Of a DNA stretch of 64,000 bases, positions 13,600 through 25,171 are shown one piece after another. The DNA is from Onchocerca volvulus (lineage: Eukaryota > Nematoda > Chromadorea > Rhabditida > Onchocercidae), in assembly GCA_000499405.2 (NCBI GenBank), contig HG738140.1:13889113-13953112 (forward strand). The letters run 5' to 3'. Below the pieces are notes generated by a model. The model saw only the letters and a program-made list of their open reading frames with translations. It was not told the origin of the DNA and searched no databases. Within the stretch, counting starts at the first letter, position 1. Every line of letters begins with the position of its first letter. The translations under genes were made by a program, and so were the position numbers.

Positions 13600-16500
13600 A
13601 TGAAACCGGATGGGATAGAAGATATACCGAAAGGTTTAGAGGATGCCGAATATTTTCATGGTTTATTACCACGTGAAGATTGCAACGAAATTTTGACTGA
13701 GGTTATGTTCACAATTATACTTTTTGGGAAAATAATTGGGGACATTTTAATTATTCATTTCATTAATTAATTCCAATTCATGTATTCAAATTCAATTTTT
13801 GGTTTATTTCTATAGAAAGGTAAAATGTTATCAGTTTTAATATAGATCGGAGATTTTCTTGTGCGTGTATCACAGCCACGACCAACTGATCCACGTGAAA
13901 TAATCATATCAGTACGCATATCTAAGGAACAAACACCACAATCAGTCTGTTAACATTTGAATGGTTTTCATCGAATCATCATAGAATGATTGCAATTAGA
14001 TTTTGAATATTATTATTCAAATATATGATTTATTGATTTATCAATAAAATACGAAATTTTAAAAAATTTAATTTTAATGGATCGTCTCATCTTTGTAGAT
14101 TCGACATGTAATAGTTAGGAAACAAAAGCTTCCGGACGGAAAAGTTGTATGGATTGCAATTGAAGCGATCAAATTCATGTCATTTTTTGATTTAATCGAA
14201 CATTATATGAAGAAAGGCGATCCAATTAATCCTGATGTATGGCTTTTTTTTTCGAAAAAATATAAAATTATAAAAAATTTCAACGATCATTTAAAATTAG
14301 CTCAAGAATTTCAAGGATTTTATCAATAAGTGATAAGTGAAAATTAATGTTATAGAAAAATTGAATTAACGATTTCAATTTTCCTTGCATTTTCAATAGT
14401 ATAACTTAAATACGATTGAAGTAATTACATGAATTAATTACCCAAATTTTAATTAATTAACATTTTTGCAAACAATCGAAAGCAACTTGCTTTAATTAAA
14501 TAGCTGTTTCTTTATTTAAAAAATGTTAAAATTATTTTCAAATAATTCAAAAATTCATTAATATTGCCTAATTAATAGATGGTATTAAAAATTTTCGAAT
14601 TTTTTAAATTCCCTATCAAATAACATTTTATAAAAGTGCTGAAATTTTTGCAAAAAATTTGTAGCTAAAAATTTAAAGAGAAAAAAATTTATGATAAAAA
14701 AATAATTATGAAACAAAGTAATGACTTCAAATTTATATTTCGAAAAAATTTTTAATACATTTCATGTTTTTTTTTTCTTCAATTAACTAAATTAAACTTT
14801 TTCGAAAATTTGAAAAACATAAATCTTTTAAATAATTAATATGCAGCTGGAAAGTAGTGTATTGATCAAAGCAATTAAGCGTCAACCGTGGGAACTTAAT
14901 CACGATGATATTACGCTTGATAAAATGCTTGGCTCAGGTGCATTTGGTGAAGTACGATCCGGTGAAGTGACAATTAACAAGAAAAAAACTAAATGTGCTG
15001 TGAAAATTGTTCGTAACTTGACTGAAATTTTTTACTTCTTTTTTTTTAGTATTCATTTCTGAATTTCATATAAAAATAAAGCTTAAATTTTATTTTAAAA
15101 CTTCATTTTTAGCAACTTTTGCTTCTATTTTTTTGCACAAATTTAGGCTAAACTTACGGTGACAGAATCGCAAATGGCATTTCGAAAAGAGAAAATTAAG
15201 GAAATGATGCATGAAGCACGTTTGATGCGTCGTTATGATCACGACAATATTGTTCGCATCTATGGCGTTGCGGTGGATCGAGAACCGTTGATGATTGTGA
15301 TCGAATTGGTAAACAATGAATATAATAATGCAAAGAATTAGAATTAATTTGATAAGCAAATATTCTTTGAAAATTTTTTTGCAAAAAATTCAAAAATTAA
15401 AATAGAAATTTAAAACTCAGAAAACAAAAAGGATAAAATATTAAAAAAAAAAAAAGAACTTGGAAATAAAATTAAGGAAATAATTGCATTGTAGATTTAA
15501 CGATAAATAAATGTATACTATGCTAATTAATTAATTAAAAATTATAGATTGAAGGAGGATGCCTTTCGGATGAATTGAAACAACGAAAAGGAAATGTCAC
15601 AAATGATGAAAAAGTTGAAAAAATGTGTCTTGGTGCTGCATACGGTTTGCAATATTTGCATTCAAAAAAATGCATTCATCGTGATGTAGCAGCTCGAAAT
15701 ATTTTGTATACCAAGGATAAAGTGGTTTGATATTTGTTATTTTTTTTTTTAATTTTTTTAATTTTTACTTTAAATCATTAAAAATTTCATTCTATTATTT
15801 ATCCATTTTTCTTTTTTTTCTTATTTTCTATCAATTTTTTTAAGGCATTTTTTTCATTTTTCTTTTCTTTCTTTACTTTCAGAACTTAATTATCAATTAT
15901 TCAATCCATTGAATATCAGGATTGGAAAAACGAAAATAGAAATCGCAGAGAAGCAATTTTTGCAGGCTAAAATAAGTGATTTTGGAATGTCACGCGAGGG
16001 GACAATTTATAAGATGAGGACATGCAAGAAAGTACCGATCAAATGGACAGCGCCAGAAACGATTGCTACATTTGTTTACAGCTTGAAAACAGATGTTTAC
16101 TCGTTTAGCATAACCGTTTGCGAGGTGTTTACCGATGGTGAAGAACCTTACAAAGGACTGTCCAATACAGAAGTCAAGAAAATGGTTATGACATAATAAG
16201 ATTATTGATTAGTAAAAGTTATGATATCTAGAAATGTTGAACAAATAATTTAGATATTACTTGGAAGAAGAATGGAAATACCGCAAGCTCCTGAGGGTAT
16301 ACCATCGTTAATTAGACATTGCTGGGATCAAAATTCAGCAAGTCGATGGACAATGACCGATGTAAAATTTGCTTCATTAAAGTTTTTCTTTAATTCTAAA
16401 ACTGAATATTAGAATTTAAAGAAGTAAGCATTTAAAGAAATAAGAGGTAAAATGTTGAGAAATTGATATTTAAAAAAAAGAAAAAAGAAAGGAATCAAAA

Positions 16501-17177
16501 ATAATATTTAAAAAAAAATTGTCGAAAATCTTGAATTGGCTTAATTAGATTTTAAGAATTTGTGATGCAAAATTGAAATTAAGATAGTAATTGTGGACTT
16601 GTTTTCATGTTATATTTGCTTTTTTGCTATTTTTCAACAATATTTTTTAAGGCTGTGAAGAAATTGGAAAAAATTGCCAAACATATTAATCAATCGGAAT
16701 CGTTGAGAAATGGCTATCAAAAACATATGGAAATTGTAACGACATTGGTCGGAAGTTCAGCCAAGGAAATGAATTCTTCTAAGAAAGTTACTGATTCCCC
16801 CGTGCAAAATGTATCCTCAAAAAATTCACTAAATAAACTACCGGTTGCACAACCGGTAGCAACACCGGTAAGCAATTCTTGTCGTATGATAAGGATCGGT
16901 TGATAAGTATCGTTTATCAATGAAAAATTATTATCAGTACAATCAAATTTATACTCTATTTTAATATGATTTTAATTGATCGATAGCATTCAAAGACAGT
17001 GCATGATTAATTAATTTTGATAGAAATTTCCTTGGCTACTTAATAAATGAAACTTTTAAAAGAAATATAAATATTTATGTTAAAAAAAAAACTTTATTAT
17101 CCATTATTGATTCAATCAATTTTCAGAGCAAAAAAGTCAAAAAACATTCTAGAATGCTGAAGAAAAAGAATAAATAG
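13600..17177 (+). CDS. SH2-domain non-receptor tyrosine kinase, Fer/SPE-8-like
   Basis: Ten exons (13600-13701, 13846-13944, 14099-14236, 14847-15008, 15147-15308, 15548-15724, 15966-16184, 16254-16361, 16652-16867, 17127-17177) all join in phase 0 to give 477 residues. An SH2 domain (about 18-113) starts [11 protein letters not shown] and carries the phosphotyrosine-binding Arg in GDFLVRVS (R41). The kinase domain has GSGAFGEV (142-149), the ATP-site Lys in CAVKI (166), the helix-C Glu (190), HRDVAARN (265-272), DFG (285-287) and a Tyr in the activation loop. All catalytic residues are therefore present. The short SH2-kinase layout without an F-BAR domain matches the expanded nematode Fer-related family. 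Many members of that family, including SPE-8, act in sperm; a sperm role here is inference. The last exon adds a basic tail ([15 protein letters not shown]). Reading through the exon 9 donor instead stops at 16903 (472 residues). Confidence 0.9.
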
Positions 17178-18772
17178 CATTATTTTACTTCTCATTTATA
17201 TATTTCTAATATACATATGTATTCGTCAACTGTTTCAATGTTTTATTTTAATAGTATTGCAATAATTTTAAATTAACTTCATGTAATTAATAGATGAATT
17301 ATCTTGAAGATTTATAAACAAACAAATATTGTAACAGTTTGATATATTAAATTCAAATATTCAATTTTCTTGATATTTAACAAGGAGAAAAAAAAAATGG
17401 CAGAAGATAACATTAAAAGATTAACTAAAAAAGGAAAAAAAAAATGGAACTGAAAGAATCTGATTTGTATTTGAAGTAAATTGAGATATTTCAATCGATT
17501 TCTTTCCAGCTTTTTTAACCTTCACAAAATCTAGCTTTCCTGGATATGTATCAAGTTTTGATTCCAATGATCTTGTGATTCCTTCACATAGAACGAAGAA
17601 GACGAACAGAAAAGAACTTCTGAGATTCAGATTCTTGACTATATTTTCCGTGCAAACATCAATGATACATGTGGAATTGCAATAATTGCAATTTTTGGAA
17701 TCTTCTGCTTGAAGATAAAATCTTTGCTATGAAAGAATTTTTCATAGAATCATTAGTAGATTCCTGTCTATAACAATTGGAATGGTTACTAAAAATTGTG
17801 AAAAAAATGAATAAATAAATCAGAAATTGAAATTATTGCATAATTCGAACCAAAGATTTCTCGTTTATTTTGAATTAGACAATTTTTACATAAGACAATC
17901 TTTAATATTTGAATTTTTATATCATATTTTAATACTAGAATTTTGGGAATTGATATAATCAACAAAATGATTGAATTAGCAAATTCAACGTGGGATTCAT
18001 TCATTTAATGCGTTATATAATGAAGGAAAAAATGTATCAAAAACACTGTAAAAAATGAAAAAAATTGAGGTCAAATGTCACGTAATAACGTATAATTCCG
18101 TAAAGCATATCAGACGACACTTTTTTAAGAAAGAAAGAAAAAAAACACATACACATTCAAAGTACATTTGAAAATTAGCCTTGTAAATGACACGTTAATT
18201 CTTAGGTTGAAAAGAAATAGCAAAAAAAAAAAAAAATTGAGGTCGAAGATCAAAGCAATCAATTTTTTTTTTTTTTTTTTTTTTGATAGAAATAATTAAA
18301 CAATGTATGCAACAATTAGTAACACATCATTTCCGCTTTTTTTCTAGAAAATAATTTTTCAATAAAAAAAAAAAAGAAATTTGTTTTTTGTAAAAGTTTT
18401 TCAATTACGTAATTATTCCTCGAAGCATATGGTTTTTTGGAACAGTATTTTGGATTCTAAATAATAGAAGAAAAATGACTAAATAAAATTAACATTAGTA
18501 AGTATGAATAATTAACTAATTAACGAATTCCTTTCGCTATAAATTTATACGAAATGAGAGTTTTTCAGAATGAATTATGGATTTGATTCATTGAAGCTAA
18601 TGAAATATTATTGCTACCCATTGAAATTACCCCTTTTCAAATATTCAAATATTACCCATCGAAATTACCCCTTTTTTTAAAATTTTTTAAAGTAATATTA
18701 CTGAAGCATAAGAAATATTGATTAATTTTTTTTTTCTTTTTTTTTTTTTTTTTTGGAGCAATTTTTAAAAGC
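17178..18772. other. Convergent intergenic region (kinase and bZIP 3' ends)
   Basis: About 1.6 kb between two genes transcribed towards each other, so it holds both 3' UTRs. No coding exon is visible. Long T and A tracts occur around 18225-18285 and 18728-18755. A 23-base sequence is repeated at 18615-18637 and 18651-18674, on the bZIP 3' side. Confidence 0.6.
18615..18674. repeat. Short direct repeat in the bZIP 3' flank
   Basis: The core TTGAAATTACCCCTTTT and its neighbour with TCGAAATTACCCC recur about 37 bp apart, each preceded by ACCCA. They lie 100-160 bp past the bZIP stop codon, so they would fall in its 3' UTR if that extends this far. The role is unknown. Confidence 0.6.
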
Positions 18773-21700
18773 TTATCGTTGAATAACGCTAGTATTTTTA
18801 GCTGCATGTAATGCTTTAAGTTGTTCCAATTCTTGATTCAAACAATTCATCTCTCTTCGAAGTTCATCATTTTCGACTTCCAATTGTTGGGCTCGTTTGC
18901 TGCGATATTCAAATTGAGCTCGACGATTCGCACGACATCGTTTTGCCGCTTCATTGTTACGACGTCGACGATCCATGTATTGTTGCTGTAATATTTCCAG
19001 TAATATTGAAAACGAGTTTAAAAGAAATTATTTTGAAATTTTTTGCAATAACATGTAGTATAATACACATATTTAAATGACTAAGTAACATTTACAATTT
19101 TTAATAAAATTCAATAATTCTAAATATTAGTAAATTGATTTCAATCATTTTTGAAAATCTTATAATATCGCTAATTTCTACCTTACTAGATGGTCTTGAG
19201 CGTAAAGCTTTGACAATTGCGGAATGTTTCGATGCTGGACTAAATTGTGATGTCATTGAATCAGTTGTACTATTATTACTGGTTGGTGATCCGATGCTAT
19301 CACTGCTATCACTTTTAGTTGTCACTGGATCAGATATAGCCATCGAACAAATTTTCCCGGATTTCGATGATACTTCTGATACAATCGTTCGTGTTGGCAC
19401 TGCTAAGACGTTATTCAAATTTACTGCCAAACTACTCAAACAATTTTTCAAATCATTCTGCAAATAAATTTATTCATTTCGTACATTAAATTGAAAAAAA
19501 AGAAAGAAAAAACTTCTTTTTTTAAAAATTATACAGTTAATTTCAAAAATCTGCACATTTCCAATTATAAAATATGAAAATAAAAAGAAAAAAATAAAAA
19601 TGAAGGTTTGTAATTCTACGATTCGTTCTTCTGATTTTGTTAAGGTTATATTCAAATTTACTACCAATTTATCTCAAGTTTTCAAATTTACCCCCGAAAT
19701 GAATTTTCCAATCAATATTATCTTATTGAAAAATCAATCAGTTATCTTATCTTTTAATGGTAATCTTTAAAGATCAAAAAAGAAAAAAAAAATCATACTT
19801 ATATTTTATGATTTCAAAGTTTCAAATTTTTTTCAAGATATAAATTGTTGCGAAAATTTGAAATTTTAACTAGGAAAAATTTCATTTTCTGGATTTAGTT
19901 TACATCTTTGGGTGTTGTATTGTTGAGACCGGAATGAGTATCGGTACGACTTTGTGGAACCAACGGTGATGTTCGTTTCGTGGAAAGTAGTAAGCCAAGC
20001 AAAGATCGTGACATATCATCCGGATTGCTTTTTTTAGCTTTTTCTAAGGAGAATGATGATTGAGCCAAAATGTTGTTTGATACTTGCTGCTTCATTCCAG
20101 TTTCCGTAGATAAATCCGATTGTCGTTCTGGCAACTGATATCGTAAAATGTTTGATGGACCGGATGATGTGTCTGTAAAAATGATGAATAAATCGCATAG
20201 AATTGCGTTGAATTGCAATACATTGCGATCTATATCAGTATGTTAAAATAAGCAACCTGTATGAATAGTACCATGCATTAAGTAATCCATTGGTATGGTA
20301 TCAGTTGTTGATGAATCTGGACTATAAATTTGCGTGGAACTTGTTGGATCACGTGAGCTATGAAACGGTTGAAAAGCGCCATGACCAGAGGAAATTATTG
20401 CTGGTCCAGATGATGGGCAATAATTCTAAAATAATTGTTTCCTGGTTATTTTTTAAAATTTTACGTCAAATATATCATGTCAAGCTGCAAAAATGTTAAA
20501 TACAACAAACGTTAAATACGTTAAATATAATACACCTTACGTCAAATACACTTACGTTGATATTATCATGTCAAGCTGAAGAAACATTAAATACAACAAA
20601 CGTTAAATACGTTAAATATAACACCTTACGTCAAATACATTTATGTTGCTAACAAAAAAAAAATTGATGCACTCAAAACATTTGTTAAAAATACTACCGT
20701 ATGATGATTTTATGATAACAAATGTTGCATTTTTAATACATAAACTAAAATACCTGTTGAACTTGTTGTAATGCAGCTTGAAGGGTGCATATTTGTAATG
20801 CAGGAAATTGCTGTGTTGCAGATGCAGTCATTTGTGCTGCAGTATTTTCAGCAGGTGTTAAAAGTGATGTTGGACTTTTTGTTCCGGATGGTAGAAAAAT
20901 TGGTGAAGGTGCAGAAGTGGATGATGTAGCAAGTAAAGGAGCAGCAGCAAATAGATGAGTAGGAAATAATGCCGGTAGCTTTGATGGTGGCCCAATAACA
21001 TTTGCCAAATTAGCTGCAAGTGTTGTTACCGATGAAACCGGTAGAGATGGTAGCGATGATACCGTAGGTATCATCGGACCGGTAGTATCTTTGTTTTGCA
21101 TTGTTGATACAATAACAGTATCATGCGAAGCAGAACGTAATGCTTGTTGCTCTTGATTTTGCTGTTGTTGTTGTTGTTGTTGTTGCTGTTTCAATCGATT
21201 CTTTAGCAAATTGTTTTCTCTTGTTAATTCGAGAAGCTTTTGTTCCATAATCTAAAATTCAATTTAAAAAATTTAAATCTGTTTAAAATTATAAATACAT
21301 AAATATCATCATAATCGCTTCACAATAAAAGATGTTTCTATTTAAATTACAAATACCATATCATTCATATGACGTTTTCCGCGTGACCTTTTTGCGACAT
21401 CGTTGTTGCGGCGCCGTTTCTCCCAATACACATCATCTCTGCTACTTTTGTTTACAATTGGCCTGTTCCAGAATACCTTTTTTTGTTAGAAAATTAAAAT
21501 TTTCTGAATAAATTTACCATCATCTACAGATTATTTCTATAGCATTTTTTCCCCTTTCTTAAAATAAAAAGAAAATGAAAGCACTTAAATTTTACTTTGA
21601 ACATATTCCTTGAATTTTATATTTTTGAAATTTGATCATACAAATCGGGATTAAATTTTATAAAAAGAGACAATCCACCTGTTGGGATCAGTATTAGATG

Positions 21701-21845
21701 GTACTGGTGAAATGGATGCTTCGGAGCTATTCGATGAATCAGATGGGCGTCGTTCTATGTGATCGCTAGAACTGATCAGATTCAAACCTCGTAATGATGA
21801 AGATGGGTGTGAACTTGAGCAAGATTCAATACCCAAACCGTCCAT
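18773..21845 (-). CDS. bZIP transcription factor with two bZIP domains
   Basis: Seven exons (21679-21845, 21357-21462, 20754-21251, 20257-20425, 19904-20172, 19182-19457, 18773-18985) have matching phases throughout and encode 565 residues. The N-terminus is Ser-rich. bZIP 1 (about 67-112) has VYWEKRRRNNDVAKRSRGKR, a PAR/CES-2-like basic region, but only about three leucine heptads before a ten-Gln run (about 113-122). A long Ala/Thr/Ser/Pro-rich, activation-type region follows. bZIP 2 (about 499-558) has RRRRNNEAAKRCRANRR and four to five heptads, ending near the C-terminus. The ATG lies seven bases after an acceptor, suggesting trans-splicing. The protein presumably acts in the nucleus as a DNA-binding dimer. 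Two bZIP units in one protein is odd. Two overlapping transcripts, or use of the in-frame stop at 19895-19897, are alternatives. Confidence 0.85.
20473..20650. repeat. Two-copy 91-bp tandem repeat in a bZIP intron
   Basis: The copies start at 20473 and 20564, both with TATCATGTCAAGCTG, and both continue through ACAAACGTTAAATACGTT and CACCTTACGTCAAATACA. They differ by a few substitutions and a small indel. The repeat sits wholly in the intron between exons 3 and 4 of the bZIP gene and contains several CGT-bearing motifs such as TTACGTCA. Confidence 0.85.
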
Positions 21846-22329
21846 TACACATCTAGAAATATTTTTATCTCTAATTTACTCACAAATTATTTCTATCAAA
21901 TGAAACAATATTATTATTATTATAATAGTCATTCAACAGATGAATGACTATTGCTATTTGAAAAGAGAAAATTAAGGGAAATAATTAATCAAACTAAATT
22001 TCGTCTTCATTATCTTTTCCATTCCCACTTGAAATGAATTCCACATTTATATATTAGATTCGAAAAAGAAATAACATGAATGAATACTCTGCGAAATAAA
22101 ATATTATTCTTCTCTGCTAGGCTTTCAGTTTGTTTTGGCGAAAATTTTAGTTTCAAATTTCATAATTATTATTTGATGAATTTTAGTAATTCGTTGACAT
22201 TTTTATGTCTGTTGCTTATCATGCATATAATATTGATATTTAGTTAAATTATACTGACTTGATAAAAATATTATTCAAATAAAAGGTGACATTACTCATT
22301 AACTAAAAATCATAGCTTTACTATTAGTT

Positions 22330-22394
22330 GTGATGATATCACTAACTTATTCAAGAAAATAACGTTAATCGTAATTTCAGTGATAATATCACTA
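22330..22394. promoter_or_regulatory. Paired TGATRATATCACTA elements
   Basis: The 14-mer occurs at 22331-22344 (TGATGATATCACTA) and at 22381-22394 (TGATAATATCACTA), exactly 50 bp apart. Each is nearly palindromic. They lie about 500 bp upstream of the bZIP start codon on its promoter side. A role as transcription-factor sites is inference only. Confidence 0.35.
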
Positions 22395-22419
22395 GCGGAA
22401 TTAGAACTGGATGAGAATG

Positions 22420-22819
22420 ATGATGCCGTCGGTCATTTGTAACCAAAGATATGAGTAATAAAATAATAATATCAATAACAATGATAAAGACAATTATCAT
22501 GTTATCGACTTATAAGAAAGATGATAAAAATATTTGATCATAAGTAGAATTTCACGTTTCATCTTTAAGGATATATGTGATGTAATAACTATGCATGTTA
22601 TGCTATTGATATCAAAAATAATTTTGTTGATGATGATGATAGTGACAATAATAATAAGAACAATAATGGTGATAACACTAACATCATAGAGATGAATGTA
22701 GCAAAAATGAAAACAAGAAAAGTGAAAACAAGTTTCTGAAAGTGAAAGATGAAAATTGAAGTAGAACAAATGACAGTAATGATGCCGTTGGTCATTTGTA
22801 ATCAAAGGTATGAGTAATG
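22420..22819. repeat. Dispersed 40-bp direct repeat
   Basis: The segment 22420-22459 recurs at 22779-22819 with three differences (shared cores ATGATGCCGT, GGTCATTTGTAA and ATGAGTAAT). The copies are about 360 bp apart and flank a low-complexity ATA/ATG-rich stretch. Partial transposon ends or an old duplication are both possible. Confidence 0.75.
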
Positions 22820-22921
22820 ACCATCAAATGAATGTGATTTGAAAAACAAGATTTTCTATATATGGTATTGTTTCGATGTATTGGCATTACATCGAAATTG
22901 TCCACAAATAATGACAACAAC

Positions 22922-22953
22922 AATATCCGGTTATGAATCGATAACCGGATATT
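22922..22953. repeat. Perfect 13-bp inverted repeat
   Basis: AATATCCGGTTAT (22922-22934) is followed after six bases by its exact reverse complement (22941-22953). The CCGG cores are unusual in such AT-rich DNA. It may be a dimeric protein-binding site or a small hairpin. Confidence 0.85.
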
Positions 22954-23854
22954 TAAAAGGGATTGAAAATGAATTAATTCTATGCAAATACTTATTCATA
23001 CCTTCATTTACTTACTATTTAATAATCTGCTTAAAAATTCACCTCCGCCATTCTAATCCTCTATCCTTTATTAATTTGAAAAATATTTTACTGAATAAAT
23101 CAAACAGTCAAAAATTGAGATAATCAAGGCAGATGTTTTTTTACGTCTGGATGACCTTATTTTAAATTGAATCTATACGATTTACTTTAGTTTCTAAAAA
23201 AAAAAAAAAAGTATCACATAAATGATTTGCACTGGACAAGAAATACTTCGCATAATGATCCTATCGATTATCATCATTGGAATCAAAATGAAATGTGATC
23301 TAAACTTTCTAAAATTTGCATAAACTAATTGCAGTTACAATCTGCCTTCAAAAATACATGATGATAGCATACTAAAACTTTCTTCAAATGCTATTACCTG
23401 ATTAATTTTACTAAATCTAAAATCAAAATTATTAGAATAAATAGACGAATTTAAATTCATTCATTGAAATAATTTTTATCGATTTCTGACTGTATCTTAT
23501 CTAGGATCAGGATTTTTATGGAACAATGGAACAAAGCTTGCCTGATTTATGCAGAATGCCAATCGTAACGATATATTTGTATTGTTTTTACTGTAAATCG
23601 CAGGTCATATCGCTTCGTCAATTTTGTTTTCCTGCTCTGAACATATTTGAAATAGCAATCAATACTGAAATTGATTAAAATATCTTTAGAGATTCTTAAA
23701 ATTTGCAGCAATTCGTGGAGACTTCGAAAATTAAGTTAGTTAAGACAGCATTAAAAACAGTTACATAAGAGTAAACAATTTGCTAATAAATAATTTTGGA
23801 GGACAATTTGGAATCTAAAAAAAGAAAAGAATGTATTTTTCGATACAAATAATG

Positions 23855-24060
23855 AAAGATTCTAATAATATGCAGCGATTTCGGGCAATTCTGATACATG
23901 ATTCTGGAAAATTATGCCATATGTAGAGATTCTGGATGTGTGGTTTTGGTACATGTGATGATTCCGGAAGACTCTGATGCAAATAGTGATTCGAACAATT
24001 CTACTACATATAATTCAGGTTCTAGCACATACGATGAATCTGAATGATGATTCTTCCAAT
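23855..24060. repeat. Degenerate minisatellite, ~27-bp period
   Basis: About seven diverged units follow the pattern GATTCTGG plus a short spacer, then ATTCT or a similar block, then ACAT/CATA. Examples start near 23900, 23927, 23955, 23984 and 24011. Unit length varies from about 21 to 32 bp. No open frame runs through the block, so it is treated as non-coding. Confidence 0.5.
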
Positions 24061-25134
24061 TCACATCATTCATCTCCGAGCTCCATCACCTTTTCCAAGC
24101 ACAATTATCGAATAATATAGAAAATTATACTGCATAGTGCAAGAAGTGAAAGTTTCTTAACGTTTTTCTGATGATAGATGGCAGTTGCAAGGTCACTACT
24201 ATGTGTATTTGTGCTTTTTTTTTTTTTTAGTATTACACATCGTATTCTACTTCTACTCCTTATGCAAATCGCCAAAAAAAAAAAGAATCCATCGGAAGAG
24301 TATTTTCAATTTTGGCAAGATTCTAGAATCTTAGTACAAACATTTCTTATCCATGTGTAGAATTTGGAAGCTAATGAAAAACGCTAGGATTCAAAGGAGA
24401 GAAATATACCGAATAGATGGACGGATGAATAGGTAAGAGTTGATGGAAGAAAAATGTTAAAAAACGAACTTTCATTTCAATCAGAACAAAGATTTTTTTT
24501 AGATCCATCTAAAAAGGACTACTGAAGAAAAGCATTTTTCAAGGTAACAAAGCAAAAGATTTCTCGACTTATACATTCCCATTTTTCTTGTGATAAAACT
24601 TGAATATCAGAGATAATCATATGTATGCAGTATAGAAGAGCAAATTAGGATCAAAGAAATTTGTGCAACATTTAATTTTGGCTTAAAACTTAAAATATAT
24701 TGATATTGATAGAGAAAAAACTTACTTTATAACTCTAGCATATTTGATGTTAATATATTCATTAAAACTACCTACCAGAGTTGTTAATTGATTATTTCTG
24801 ATCTTATTTCAATTTTATTATACTTTTTTCAAACTTTCAGAAGTATTTTTTTTTATTCGAGATGATGAATTCAAGGCCTAAAAAAAAATGATGATCACTA
24901 ACAAAGTATGGAATTCATTAGTAGGCAATGCATTTTCGAATGAAATAATTAAAATAATTTAATACCTAAATTAACTGTCCATTTTTAAAATGTCAAAATA
25001 AAAAAAATAATAATATATTTCATAGGATATAAAGAGATTCAAAAATTGATATAACAAAGTGGTGTGTCCATGCGTGTGTGTGTGCGTGTGTGTGTGTGTA
25101 TGAAGCACTGAACGGATCGTTGAAAGGGCAGACA

Positions 25135-25171
25135 GGGTCAGGTTCCCGCCTCCGTGACCTTCGTAAGGTCA
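25135..25171. promoter_or_regulatory. Cluster of nuclear-receptor half-sites
   Basis: GGGTCA lies at 25135-25140, TGACCT at 25155-25160 and AGGTCA at 25166-25171. The last two form an everted repeat with a 5-bp spacer, within a GC-richer islet just after a (GT)n tract (25073-25100). AGGTCA is the standard half-site for nuclear hormone receptors. Function and target gene are unknown. Confidence 0.35.

Noticed and set aside
14430..14452. TTAATTACCCAA resembles the core of the nematode spliced leader SL1
   Set aside because: It lies in a kinase intron, differs after the core and has no following donor or Sm-site context, so it is not an SL RNA gene.
15909..15965. Open frame upstream of kinase exon 7, with a possible acceptor ending at 15920
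   Set aside because: That acceptor breaks phase with exon 6; the TTTTTGCAG site ending at 15965 keeps phase and starts at the conserved kinase segment.
17789..17960. GGTTCGAAT on the minus strand resembling a tRNA T-loop
   Set aside because: No matching acceptor stem, D-arm or anticodon arm at the right spacing.
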